NCBI GenBank assembly: GCA_947164985.1
Contig: CAMUYI010000003.1
Span: 229,378 to 293,377, forward strand
Direction of reading: 5' to 3'
Source: an uncultured Bacteroidales bacterium
GTDB lineage: Bacteria; Bacteroidota; Bacteroidia; Bacteroidales; Paludibacteraceae
Length of the DNA: 64,000 nucleotides
Part shown: piece after piece, positions 49,444 through 60,085 of the stretch
Numbering within the stretch: the stretch's first letter is position 1
Layout of the letters: each line of letters starts with the position of its first letter
The notes under the pieces: generated by a model
Databases searched by the model: none
The model's input: only the letters and a program-made list of their open reading frames with translations
What the model was told of the DNA's origin: nothing
Translations under genes and position numbers: made by a program

Positions 49444-50877
49444 ATGTTAAAAAGAAAGATTGAAGATACGCTGATTCAGTGGAAGAATACTCCGAATCAC
49501 AAGCCTTTGGTGATCATGGGTATCCGCCAATGCGGTAAGACTTTTATCGCACAACACTTTGCCGAGGCGAATTACAAGACGGTTGTGTATATCAATTTTA
49601 TCAAGCAACCGGAGCGTATCTCCGCGTTCGTGGGTTCCAAAGTAGTGGATGACATTTTGCTTAACCTCTCTGCTCAGATTGCCGGTGTTACGTTCACGCC
49701 GGGCAAAACGTGCTTTATCTTTGACGAGATTCAAGAATGTCCGGAAGCACGCACCTCACTCAAGTTCTTCAAAGAAGACGGACGGTTTGATGTGATTGCT
49801 ACGGGTTCATTGTTAGGCGTGCACGGTTATGGTGACGAGAAGAAGAAACATCGTCGCAAACTGGTTCAGCAGAAAGATCTCGGTATCAACTCCGTTCCCG
49901 TCGGTTCGGAGGATATTGTAGAGATGTATCCGCTGGATTTTGAGGAATTCCTGTGGGCAAACAATATCTCAAACGAAGTCATAGAAGCGCTGAAGAAGTT
50001 CTATAAGGAAGAGACTCCGGTTCCTGCCGGTATTCACTCGGCATTAAAGAAATTGCTCCATCTATACATCGCCATCGGAGGACTTCCGGAAGCGGTTAAT
50101 GCGTTCCTTTTGTCCAACAATATGAATGAGGTGAGCAAAGCCCACCAGTCTATTTTGAAGGAGTACCAAGACGATATGGTCAAGTATGCTCCCGACAAAG
50201 ACAAACCGCATATTCGAGAGTGTTTCAATTCCATCCCCAAACAATTGGCAAAAGAGAACAAGAAATTCCAATATAACCAAGTGAAGCCCGGAGGCAGAAG
50301 CGACACCTATCTCGGTTCGCTGCAGTGGCTGGAAGATGCAGGTATTATCTGCCGTTGCTACAATACGGATATCACCGGCCTGCCGATGGAAGGCAACGCG
50401 AAAGATAATGTGTTCAAGGTCTATGTGACCGATATAGGTCTGCTCATAGAGATGTTGGGTGCTGGCACGCGTGCTGATATTCTGCAAGGTAACTTAGGCG
50501 GCTTCAAAGGTGCTATCTTTGAGAATCTAATGGCGGACACGCTGCACAAAAAGGCACAAAGTCTGTACTATTTCCAAAAAGATTCCGGTCTGGAGTTGGA
50601 TTTCTTGGTTCGCATGAACGGAGAATGTGTGCCGTTGGAGGTGAAAGCTAAATCATCCAAGGCCAAGAGCGCTAAAACCGTTTTGGCACATCCGGAGAAG
50701 TACCAAGTACACCGGATTATTAAATTTGGCGACTACAATATCGGTCGCGATGGTGATTTACTCACGCTGCCGACATACATGCAGTTCTTGCTTGATCTCG
50801 AACCGGAACAGATCATACTGGAACCGATAGACACCGACCAACTCACCCAACTCGCCAAAGAAGCATTGGCAAAATAG
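49444..50877 (+). CDS. AAA ATPase with DUF4143 domain
   Basis: The 477-residue protein has a Walker A GIRQCGKTF near residue 27, Walker B CFIFDEIQE near 95, a sensor TGSLLG near 120 and a C-terminal DUF4143 part with ELDFLVRMNGECVPLEVKAK, the layout of a PD-(D/E)xK nuclease-like core. Such ATPases are numerous in Bacteroidota and their role is unsettled; toxin-antitoxin-like or defence roles have been suggested. Upstream array 49142-49306 may be its regulatory site. Monocistronic. Confidence 0.85.
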   Translation: MLKRKIEDTLIQWKNTPNHKPLVIMGIRQCGKTFIAQHFAEANYKTVVYINFIKQPERISAFVGSKVVDDILLNLSAQIAGVTFTPGKTCFIFDEIQECPEARTSLKFFKEDGRFDVIATGSLLGVHGYGDEKKKHRRKLVQQKDLGINSVPVGSEDIVEMYPLDFEEFLWANNISNEVIEALKKFYKEETPVPAGIHSALKKLLHLYIAIGGLPEAVNAFLLSNNMNEVSKAHQSILKEYQDDMVKYAPDKDKPHIRECFNSIPKQLAKENKKFQYNQVKPGGRSDTYLGSLQWLEDAGIICRCYNTDITGLPMEGNAKDNVFKVYVTDIGLLIEMLGAGTRADILQGNLGGFKGAIFENLMADTLHKKAQSLYYFQKDSGLELDFLVRMNGECVPLEVKAKSSKAKSAKTVLAHPEKYQVHRIIKFGDYNIGRDGDLLTLPTYMQFLLDLEPEQIILEPIDTDQLTQLAKEALAK

Positions 50878-50932
50878 TTCAATATCTGATTTTCCACATA
50901 AAGCACCCTGTGGGCACTTTTTTGTGCATTCT

Positions 50933-50964
50933 CTTGCATATATCAAAAATAAATAGTACCTTTG
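50933..50964 (+). promoter_or_regulatory. promoter upstream of the uORF and small unknown gene
   Basis: CTTG (50933-50936), followed by CATATATCAAA, and TACCTTTG (50957-50964), 20-nt spacer. Confidence 0.8.
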
Positions 50965-50991
50965 TCGTCGAAAAATTTATACTTCAAAATT

Positions 50992-51042
50992 ATGAGCGCC
51001 TTAGATACGCTTCGGGGACGCTTCGGAAGCGCATCGAGGTAA
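50992..51042 (+). CDS. possible 16-residue leader peptide
   Basis: ATG at 50992, about 20 nt after the presumed transcription start, opens MSALDTLRGRFGSASR and stops at 51042. The coding DNA repeats ACGCTTCGG twice (51007 and 51018). A strong palindrome follows (51064-51087). It could be an upstream regulatory frame for the gene at 51125. Not a known family. Confidence 0.35.
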   Translation: MSALDTLRGRFGSASR

Positions 51043-51063
51043 TGTCGTATCCCACCCATACAT

Positions 51064-51087
51064 ATAATATATATTTATATATATTAT
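51064..51087. repeat. perfect AT palindrome in the leader of the 51125 gene
   Basis: ATAATATATAT / ATATATATTAT form an 11-bp inverted repeat with a 2-nt centre, 38 nt before the start codon. Confidence 0.8.
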
Positions 51088-51124
51088 CCCGTGAAGTTGA
51101 TTTTTTATACGTAAAAAAACGATA

Positions 51125-51472
51125 ATGAACTGCAAAATACACCCTATATTATACCGTTTCTATCTCCGCCTCAAAGATACACTCGGCGCGGAGATTGTTC
51201 ATCGCCGCAAACGCACCTCGTCAATGTCCATAGAGGTTATTTTCTATAGCGACGAGATGCTGGTCATGACAGGCCGTTTAAACACCCTTCCTGAGGCCGA
51301 AAAATGGGGTTTCTGGATCATCTGCCGACCGCAGACGAAGAAGCGCTACATGTTTTATAAAGGCCATCGTGTGTATCAACTCTACCTCTCGCCCGTTCAC
51401 CCGAAAAAGCAGCGAGAAACGGTTTCTGTCATCACACCTTTACATGCCGAAGCGGTAGCCATGATCGCTTGA
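51125..51472 (+). CDS. small protein of unknown function
   Basis: The 115-residue protein is basic and has no signal peptide or membrane helix. I do not recognise a family. It contains a central beta-rich part (MSIEVIFYSDEMLVMTGRL, EKWGFWIICRPQTKKRYMF). It has its own promoter and a long structured leader and is followed 169 nt later by gyrB. Base composition is like the neighbours, so there is no sign of recent transfer. Confidence 0.55.
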   Translation: MNCKIHPILYRFYLRLKDTLGAEIVHRRKRTSSMSIEVIFYSDEMLVMTGRLNTLPEAEKWGFWIICRPQTKKRYMFYKGHRVYQLYLSPVHPKKQRETVSVITPLHAEAVAMIA

Positions 51473-51530
51473 CAAATCCCATAAAACAGGCAAAAAATCA
51501 AGAAAAATTGCAGAAAAATGGCATACACTA

Positions 51531-51561
51531 TTGTGTATGTCAATTTTTTTTTGTAATTTTG
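51531..51561 (+). promoter_or_regulatory. promoter of gyrB
   Basis: TTG (51531-51533, weak -33) followed by TGTATGTCAA, and TAATTTTG (51554-51561). Spacing equals that of the other promoters. Confidence 0.7.
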
Positions 51562-51570
51562 CAGCCGATT

Positions 51571-51608
51571 TATGTGCGCGAGTGCGCAAACGCGCGTACA
51601 CATACATA
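51571..51608. other. alternating purine-pyrimidine tract in the gyrB leader
   Basis: Alternating runs TATGTGCGCG, GTGCGCA and CGCGCGTACACATACATA follow one another with short breaks. The tract can also fold as an imperfect hairpin (TATGTG-CGCG with CGCG-CACATA). Confidence 0.6.
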
Positions 51609-51623
51609 AAATTAGGAATATAA

Positions 51624-53629
<2,006 letters not shown>

Positions 53630-53630
<1 letters not shown>

Positions 53631-54169
53631 TGAGAATAGCAGTCTATTGTAGCGCGAAAGATGTCATCCCGGAGGAGTATTTGCAACTCGGGAATGCATT
53701 AGGCACGTGGATCGGTAACAACGGTCACACGCTCGTCTACGGCGGCGCTACAGGCGGTCTGATGTCACGCGTGAGCGATGCGGCACATCAAGCTGGCGCA
53801 CATGTCATTGGCGTCATCCCGCCCCGTATCAAAGCCGCCGGACGACTCGCTACGAACTGCGATTTTCTCATTGAGGTGGCCAATATGTCCGAACGCAAGC
53901 AACGCATGCGGGACGAAGCGGACCTCATCGTCTGCCTGCCCGGTAGTTACGGTACGCTCGACGAGATGATGGATGCTATATCCTCCGCCATCGTCGGTGA
54001 ACATCATAAACCGACTTTCGTGCTGAACTACCAAGGCTTCTACGAGCCCCTCAAGCAGCAGATACGCGTCATGCAAGACCTGCGTTTCATCCCCGAACAG
54101 CAGAGTTATCAACCGCTCTTCGTGGACACGCTCGATGAATTATATAAAGAAATTATAAAATTGAAATAA
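53630..54169 (+). CDS. LOG family protein (TIGR00730)
   Basis: The 179-residue protein has the Rossmann-like LOG fold: LVYGGATGGLMSRVSDAA near 34, MSERKQRMRDEAD near 85 and PGSYGTLDEMMDAI near 103, where the usual PGGxGTxxE has Ser in place of the second Gly. Family members release free cytokinin bases from nucleotide forms or act as AMP/pyrimidine nucleotide phosphoribohydrolases. Coupled to gyrB. Confidence 0.88.
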
Positions 54170-54192
54170 TAAATAATAAAAACAAAGTTTTT

Positions 54193-55509
54193 ATGAACCT
54201 ATTCACTGCCAGATTAACCGGTAAGATGCTCTCGACCGAAGCGTTCGAGAAAACCATTCACGACATGCAAGAGCGTGTTAAACGCTGGCGTGCCATCGAG
54301 AAATCGCCTGAATTGGCGGAGTACCTTGAGTTAAAGAAAGTCGTTGAGAGTAGCGATTTTAAGGAACGCAAGAATGAACTTGTTAACCGTAAGTACAAAG
54401 ATACCGAGGAAGGCAAGAAAATGATGGCGTACGAGCATATCGTCAACTCGCGTGAGTATCGTCGTTATCAAGAGGCGCTCACCGATCCTGTCTTCCAGGA
54501 TTTCCTCAAGTTCCGTGAGACGCCGGAGTTTCAGAAGATCAACAGCTTCAAGGAGCGTTGGAGCGATAGTAGTCTGCGTACCTACTACCGCCTCTATAAC
54601 TCATCGTACTACAAGAACTATATGACCATGCTCAACTCGCCGCTCCTGACCCAATTGGCAGTATTGGAGAAAGAGGTTAAGACGCCTGAGTTCGAGAAAC
54701 GTCATGCCCTCTGGGCGGATCCTAAACGTTGGGAGCACTCGGCGGAATATCAGACTGAGCAACGTTATCTCGCCCTGGCTAACTCGGCAGATATCAAGTT
54801 CTTCTATGAGTCCCGCAAGGAGAAGATCGACTGGGCTGAACTCTTCCGTCCTGCTTTCGACGATGATATGTCTTCGTCCAAGAACTGGAAAGCCGGTTTC
54901 GGTTATGCGAACCCTGCGATGAAGGATGGTCATTCCCGAACCTCCGAGCGTCAGGCTTACAACGGCGGTAAGAACACCTTCTATGTAGAAGGCCGCATGG
55001 ACCTCGAGACACGTCACGAGTCCAAGAAAGCCCTTGCATGGGATGAGAAACGCGGCTTCGTGGAGCATGTGTTCGACTATACTTCCGACGTCATGAATAC
55101 CAAAGAGGCGTTCGCCCAAGAATCAGGTATGTTCATGGCGAAAGTACGTTCGCAGGGCGCAGGACACCATTTCTTCGGCCTCACTACCGGTAAACTCAAG
55201 AGTCCGATGATCGCCCTCTATCACTTCAACGGCGATATCCATCAGATGGGCTATGTACATGACGAGAATAACACCCGCATGGTAGATCTGCGCGGTATGC
55301 TCCGTTCGATGTACTACGTCTATACGTTCCGTTGGACCAAACACGAACTTGTATGGTACGTCAATGATATGGAGGTTCTTCGTCTGCCGAACCGTCTGCC
55401 CAAAGAGGCGATGTTCTTCTTGGCACAGAGCTGGCTGCCGATGAGCGAGAAGGGCGGAGAAGGTAAACTCAAGATCCAATGGGCTCGCGTTTATCGCTCC
55501 GTAGATTAA
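54193..55509 (+). CDS. helical-repeat protein with lectin/GH16-like C-terminal domain
   Basis: The 438-residue protein has no signal peptide. Residues 20-215 contain about six degenerate helical repeats with the pattern Y..L......S.dF..rk (for example YLELKKVVESSDFKERK, YEHIVNSREYRRYQEAL, FLKFRETPEFQKI). Residues 220-438 resemble a concanavalin-A-like/GH16 jelly roll (VEGRMDLETRHESKKALAWD ... YTFRWTKHELVWYVNDMEV). The family is Bacteroidales-specific and unassigned, as far as I can tell. Sits between LOG and kdsA in a probable operon. Confidence 0.6.
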   Translation: MNLFTARLTGKMLSTEAFEKTIHDMQERVKRWRAIEKSPELAEYLELKKVVESSDFKERKNELVNRKYKDTEEGKKMMAYEHIVNSREYRRYQEALTDPVFQDFLKFRETPEFQKINSFKERWSDSSLRTYYRLYNSSYYKNYMTMLNSPLLTQLAVLEKEVKTPEFEKRHALWADPKRWEHSAEYQTEQRYLALANSADIKFFYESRKEKIDWAELFRPAFDDDMSSSKNWKAGFGYANPAMKDGHSRTSERQAYNGGKNTFYVEGRMDLETRHESKKALAWDEKRGFVEHVFDYTSDVMNTKEAFAQESGMFMAKVRSQGAGHHFFGLTTGKLKSPMIALYHFNGDIHQMGYVHDENNTRMVDLRGMLRSMYYVYTFRWTKHELVWYVNDMEVLRLPNRLPKEAMFFLAQSWLPMSEKGGEGKLKIQWARVYRSVD

Positions 55510-55537
55510 TTGTATATTGTACATTGTAAATTGTACA
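55509..55537. repeat. TTGTACATTGTAAA-type microrepeat between 54193 gene and kdsA
   Basis: ATTGTAT/ATTGTAC/ATTGTAA/ATTGTAC units of 7 nt; they resemble the tract at 58060. Confidence 0.8.
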
Positions 55538-55544
55538 TTAGCTT

Positions 55545-56324
55545 ATGTTCCTCATCGCCGGGCCTTGTGCCATCGAAAATAGAGATATCGTGCTCCAAAC
55601 GGCCGAGACGCTTAGACGCCTCTGCTACGACCTCGGTATCACGCTCTATTTCAAGTCCTCTTTTGACAAAGCGAACCGTACCTCCGCTTCGGCGCGAGGC
55701 ATCGGTATGGACGAAGGACTGCGTATCTTGCAGGAGGTCAAGGACCAGTTTGGGCTGCCTATCCTTACCGATGTGCACGAGAGTCATCAGTGTGCGCCGG
55801 TAGCCGAAGTAGCGGATGTACTGCAGATCCCTGCTTTCCTGAGTCGTCAGACCGACCTGCTTCAGGCTGCTGCCGCAACAGGTCGTATCGTCAATGTCAA
55901 GAAAGGACAGTTCATGGCGCCGTGGGACATGGGAGGAGCGATCTCCAAGATCGAACAGGTGTCGCCGAATGCCGCGCACGATGGCCGTATATGGCTTACC
56001 GAACGCGGTAGTTCCTTCGGCTACGGACGGATCGTCGTCGATATGACGTCTCTTGTCGAGATGCGACGCTTCGGATGCCCTGTCATCTTTGATGCTACGC
56101 ACTCCGTGCAGCAACCTTCCTCCCAAGCCGGCATCACAGGCGGAAACCGTGAGATGGTACCGTACCTCATGCGGGCAGCTTTGGCGGTCGGCATAGACGG
56201 ACTCTTCATCGAGACCCATCCTGATCCTGACAAAGCGATCTCCGATGCCGCTAACCAAGTTCGCCTCTCCGATATGGAGAACCTGCTCAAACAAGCTTTG
56301 GAAATAAACCAACTAGTCCACTAG
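55545..56324 (+). CDS. kdsA: 3-deoxy-8-phosphooctulonate synthase
   Basis: The 259-residue enzyme makes KDO-8-phosphate from PEP and arabinose 5-phosphate for LPS. Motifs: IAGPCAIEN at the N-terminus, [12 protein letters not shown] near 36, TDVHESHQ near 75 and [13 protein letters not shown] near 116. Family length is normal. Confidence 0.95.
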   Translation: MFLIAGPCAIENRDIVLQTAETLRRLCYDLGITLYFKSSFDKANRTSASARGIGMDEGLRILQEVKDQFGLPILTDVHESHQCAPVAEVADVLQIPAFLSRQTDLLQAAAATGRIVNVKKGQFMAPWDMGGAISKIEQVSPNAAHDGRIWLTERGSSFGYGRIVVDMTSLVEMRRFGCPVIFDATHSVQQPSSQAGITGGNREMVPYLMRAALAVGIDGLFIETHPDPDKAISDAANQVRLSDMENLLKQALEINQLVH

Positions 56325-56350
56325 TTGACCAGAAGACCAGTAAACCAGTA
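56322..56350. repeat. GACCAGTAAA-type microrepeat between kdsA and nucleoside kinase genes
   Basis: CTAGTTGACCAGAAGACCAGTAAACCAGTAAA consists of 7-9 nt units and fills the spacer after the kdsA stop. Confidence 0.7.
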
Positions 56351-56357
56351 AAAATAT

Positions 56358-58052
56358 ATGGAAGCAACCATCACCGTTTATTGCAAGAATACGCACACGT
56401 ATCATGAGGTGCCGCGCGGTATATCGTTGATTCAACTCAAAGATCTGTTGGGGATCCAACTCAAGTACCCCATCATCGCGGCGCACGTGAACTATAAAGT
56501 GGAGAATCTCGATTTTCTGCTCTATAAACCCAAAGATGTAGAGTTCTTGGACGCCAGCTCGCCTTCCGGCATGCGCGTGTATGTGCGTACTCTCGGCATG
56601 GTGTTGGCTTGTGCGGTGAATGAACTGTTCCCGGAGATGGACTTGCGTGTAGAGCATCCTATCAGCAAGGGCTATTACTGCACGCTCCAATGGCATACAG
56701 ACAAAGCGACTATGCCAGAGGATGAGAAAGAACCGCCTACTGTCACACCGCAGATGATCGCCGCTATCAAAGAGCGAATGAAAAAGATCGTGGCGGAGAA
56801 CCGACCGATCGAAGAGGAAGAGAAGCAGACCAAAGAGGTGATCAAGATGTTCGCAGAGCGATTCAACAACGAGTCCTCTATCTTCGAGACCCTTGGCAAC
56901 CCTTACTGCCGTTACTTCCGTATGGGCGATTTCATTGATTATTACACCAATGTGCTCCTGCCCAGTTCGGGTTATATCACCCTCTTCGATATAGAACCCT
57001 TCAAGGACGGGATGCTCGTTCGTATCCCGAACCGTACCAACCCCTTGATCCTCGAGGACTCGATCCAGCAAGAGAAAATGTTCTCCATCTTCCAGGAGTA
57101 CAACCGTTGGAATAAACTGCTGCATATCAATAATGTAAGTGATTTCAACGTGGCCTGCAACGCCAAGAAATCCTTCGAGTTGATCAAGCTCGCTGAGGCG
57201 CTGCATGAGAAGAAAATTGCCCAGATAGCGGATGCGATCGCCGAGAAAAGACCGAAAATCGTCTTCATCTCCGGTCCGTCTTCTTCCGGTAAAACCACTT
57301 TCTCCAAACGTTTGCAGATCCAATTGCTCGTCGATGGTATCAAGCCTGAAGTGCTCTCCATGGATGACTATTTCGTCAACCGTGTTGATACCCCGAAGGA
57401 TGAGAACGGCGAATACGATTTCGAGACCGTTAAGGCGGTTGACCTGCCTTTCTTCCAGCAACAGATGCATGAGCTGCTGGACGGCAAAGAGGTAGCCCTG
57501 CCGACCTATGATTTCACCAAAGGTGAACGTGTCTTCAAAGGCAATAAACTGAAGCTGCAGAAAGACTCTGTCTTAGTCATCGAAGGTCTGCATGCCCTTA
57601 ATCCTTGCGTCCTGCCGGATGTGGATAAGAGCCTGACTTTCAAGATCTTCGTCTCGGCTCTTACGACCATTAATATTGATAACCATAACTGGATTCCGAC
57701 AACCGATATCCGTCTCTTGCGCCGCGTGGTACGTGACTATAAGTACCGCGGTTTCTCGGCCAAAGAGACGATCGCCCGTTGCCCGTCCGTTATACGCGGA
57801 GAGATGAAATGGGTTTATCCGTTCCAGGAAGAAGCGGATGTCATGTTCAACTCTGCCCTGATCTTCGAGTTCGCGGTGCTCAAACGCCATGCTGAACCGA
57901 TCCTCCAAGAGGTACCTAAGTTCTGCGAGGAATATACGGAAGCCCATCGGCTGCTGAAATTCCTGCAGTATTTCGTACCCATACCGGAACGTGAGATTCC
58001 GCCTACATCCTTCCTCCGTGAGTTCGTCGGTGGTTCGTCCTTCCGCTATTAA
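56358..58052 (+). CDS. nucleoside kinase with TGS-like N-terminal part
   Basis: The 564-residue protein has a TGS/threonyl-tRNA-synthetase-like N-terminal half (about 1-260) and a C-terminal uridine-kinase-like domain with Walker A SGPSSSGKTTFSKRL near 315 and MDDYFVNR near 340. This fusion is common in Bacteroidota and Firmicutes, annotated as uridine kinase or nucleoside kinase; the exact nucleoside is not clear. Second such kinase in the window besides udk. Confidence 0.87.
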   Translation: MEATITVYCKNTHTYHEVPRGISLIQLKDLLGIQLKYPIIAAHVNYKVENLDFLLYKPKDVEFLDASSPSGMRVYVRTLGMVLACAVNELFPEMDLRVEHPISKGYYCTLQWHTDKATMPEDEKEPPTVTPQMIAAIKERMKKIVAENRPIEEEEKQTKEVIKMFAERFNNESSIFETLGNPYCRYFRMGDFIDYYTNVLLPSSGYITLFDIEPFKDGMLVRIPNRTNPLILEDSIQQEKMFSIFQEYNRWNKLLHINNVSDFNVACNAKKSFELIKLAEALHEKKIAQIADAIAEKRPKIVFISGPSSSGKTTFSKRLQIQLLVDGIKPEVLSMDDYFVNRVDTPKDENGEYDFETVKAVDLPFFQQQMHELLDGKEVALPTYDFTKGERVFKGNKLKLQKDSVLVIEGLHALNPCVLPDVDKSLTFKIFVSALTTINIDNHNWIPTTDIRLLRRVVRDYKYRGFSAKETIARCPSVIRGEMKWVYPFQEEADVMFNSALIFEFAVLKRHAEPILQEVPKFCEEYTEAHRLLKFLQYFVPIPEREIPPTSFLREFVGGSSFRY

Positions 58053-58059
58053 TGGCACA

Positions 58060-58092
58060 AGATTTGTAAATTGTACATTGTAAATTGTAAAT
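58060..58092. repeat. TTGTAAATTGTACA-type microrepeat before the SPOR gene
   Basis: TTGTAAA/TTGTACA/TTGTAAA/TTGTAAA units of exactly 7 nt fill the spacer. Confidence 0.85.
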
Positions 58093-58098
58093 TGATTA

Positions 58099-58488
58099 AT
58101 GAAATTAATCGCTATTATATTAGTTAGCCTCTTGGATTTGTTCCCCGGTGTACAGATCGTTCAGGACTCTACGATGGCCGTTCTGTTGGACGAAGCGGTC
58201 AACGGCAAGCGTGAGTTGGTTGAGATAGACGGCTATCGGGTGCAGGTCTATTCGTCTAACCAGCAGCAGAGTGCCAAAGGCGAAGCGCTTGAACTGGAGA
58301 CCAGACTCAAGGATAAGATCAACCAGACGCTTTACGTGCAGTACCTGACGCCGTTCTGGAAAGTGCGGATCGGTGATTTCCGTACCTACGATGAAGCCAA
58401 AGAATACAAGAAACTATTCGTGCAGCAATTCCCGGATCTCATGGGAGATACCTATATTGTGCGCGATAAAATACTGGTAATGCAATAA
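58099..58488 (+). CDS. SPOR-domain exported protein
   Basis: The 129-residue protein has a short N-terminal hydrophobic segment and a C-terminal SPOR domain ([20 protein letters not shown] ... [20 protein letters not shown]). SPOR domains bind denuded glycan strands at the septum. Overlaps folE by 1 nt (TAATG). Confidence 0.85.
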   Translation: MKLIAIILVSLLDLFPGVQIVQDSTMAVLLDEAVNGKRELVEIDGYRVQVYSSNQQQSAKGEALELETRLKDKINQTLYVQYLTPFWKVRIGDFRTYDEAKEYKKLFVQQFPDLMGDTYIVRDKILVMQ

Positions 58489-59072
58489 TGGACTTGCAAG
58501 AATTTCATCCGAATCCCGAGGTGACGGCTGCTATTGAAAAAGCCGTTGAAGCTACCCTTACTCAGATAGGCGAAGACCCGCAACGCGAAGGACTGCAAAA
58601 AACGCCGCATAGGGTAGGTAAGGCCTTGCAGTTCCTCACCAAAGGTTATCACGAGGATCCCGAAGCCATCCTCCGTTCTGCCCTCTTCGAAGAGGATTAT
58701 CGCCAGATGGTAGTGGTCAAGGATATCGATTTCTATTCGCTTTGCGAACATCATATGCTGCCTTTCTTCGGGAAAGTGCACGTGGCCTATATCCCTAACG
58801 GCCGAATCACCGGACTCAGTAAAATCGCCCGCGTGGTCGATGTCTATGCCCGTCGTCTGCAAGTGCAAGAGCGCCTCACGACCCAGATCAAAGAGTGTAT
58901 CCAAAACACCCTCGATCCGCTGGGTGTCATGGTAGTTATCGAAGCCGAACACCTCTGCATGCAGATGCGAGGTGTCCAGAAACAGCATGCCATGACCGTC
59001 ACCTCCGACTTCACCGGTGTCTTCAATCAGGCTAAGACCCGCGAAGAGTTTATGAAATTGATAAAGGGTTAA
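58488..59072 (+). CDS. folE: GTP cyclohydrolase I
   Basis: The 194-residue enzyme starts tetrahydrofolate (or queuosine precursor) synthesis from GTP. Motifs: [11 protein letters not shown] near 32, zinc-binding [18 protein letters not shown] near 85 and [14 protein letters not shown] near 152 with the third ligand. The frame ends in a 4-nt overlap with the convergent acyltransferase gene. Confidence 0.96.
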   Translation: MDLQEFHPNPEVTAAIEKAVEATLTQIGEDPQREGLQKTPHRVGKALQFLTKGYHEDPEAILRSALFEEDYRQMVVVKDIDFYSLCEHHMLPFFGKVHVAYIPNGRITGLSKIARVVDVYARRLQVQERLTTQIKECIQNTLDPLGVMVVIEAEHLCMQMRGVQKQHAMTVTSDFTGVFNQAKTREEFMKLIKG

Positions 59073-60085
59073 TGACGGTTAATAAACCTTTTTTCCATCA
59101 GATGCCATGATAGCGCGGAGGCTACCAGTACCACTCCGATAAAGACTCCGGACGCTATCCATACATTCCATGTCCGGAATATACCAAGCGACATCATAAC
59201 CATTAGTATCGGGCAATGATACAGATACATGCCGTAGGAATAGTTACCCAACCATTCTAACTTATTCAGCGCATGTAACGAATAGGCGCACCAAAGTAGT
59301 ATAGCAGCATTACCGGCAGGTTGCAACCAACTCATCCCCATCATCTTCTCAAAGACTACGATAGCAATAGCCGGGATAATAATCCAGTGCCGGTATTTCA
59401 TAAACAACTCCTTGTATTGATACGCGAACATTCCTGCTGCGAAATACGAGAGACATCCCGGGAGTTGGTGTTCCAGAAACATATACATCGACTTGCCGCT
59501 ATGGTCGGCTAAGTACATGAAGATATTGCTCCATAGTACGGAGCCGAGATAGATGGCTAATAACCATGCCCAAGCCTTCCGGCTCTTATGCAAGATATAC
59601 GCCAGGATCGGTACAATTAGGTAAAAACCGATTTCCACTTTCTGCGTCCATAATGCCGCATTCACCGAGCAGTTAATGAATATATCCTCTTCAAACAAAC
59701 CCGGCAGACAAGGTTGAAGGAAATTCAAGAAACTAAGATTAGCCAATACATATCGCCACCACATCGGATGGGTGAAATAGTCTGTAGCGGAATACGAACT
59801 TAACCACACCAAACCTATTGCACAGCATAGGATGATCGAGATATAGGCAGGAAAAATACGCCGCGCACGCTTCTGAAAGAAATGTCCTATGCCATTACTA
59901 TGGTCATAACTGACCATAATCAAAAAACCGGAAATCACGAAGAAAGCCGTTCGGTTCACTACCAGACTCAACCATCGGGTGCATTCTAAATCCGGTATCT
60001 GCGTCAGCACACACAGATGGGCGATCACAATAATGAGCGCAAAGACGAATCGTAAGACACCAAAGCAGTTATCTCTTGTACTCAT
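59069..60085 (-). CDS. acyltransferase family 3 membrane protein
   Basis: The 338-residue protein has about ten membrane helices. The N-terminal [17 protein letters not shown] carries the usual catalytic His/Arg motif, and [16 protein letters not shown] and [11 protein letters not shown] follow. It probably transfers an acyl group to an envelope sugar (O-antigen, A-LPS or capsule). Overlaps the PorZ-like gene by 4 nt (ATGA), hinting at a role linked to surface polysaccharide anchoring. Confidence 0.85.
   Translation of the reverse strand: MSTRDNCFGVLRFVFALIIVIAHLCVLTQIPDLECTRWLSLVVNRTAFFVISGFLIMVSYDHSNGIGHFFQKRARRIFPAYISIILCCAIGLVWLSSYSATDYFTHPMWWRYVLANLSFLNFLQPCLPGLFEEDIFINCSVNAALWTQKVEIGFYLIVPILAYILHKSRKAWAWLLAIYLGSVLWSNIFMYLADHSGKSMYMFLEHQLPGCLSYFAAGMFAYQYKELFMKYRHWIIIPAIAIVVFEKMMGMSWLQPAGNAAILLWCAYSLHALNKLEWLGNYSYGMYLYHCPILMVMMSLGIFRTWNVWIASGVFIGVVLVASALSWHLMEKRFINRH

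Noticed and set aside
50898..50930. Hairpin-like AAGCACCC...GGGCACTT plus T run after the DUF4143 ATPase gene as a terminator
   Set aside because: The stem has two mismatches in the middle, so it is only a weak candidate and was not listed.
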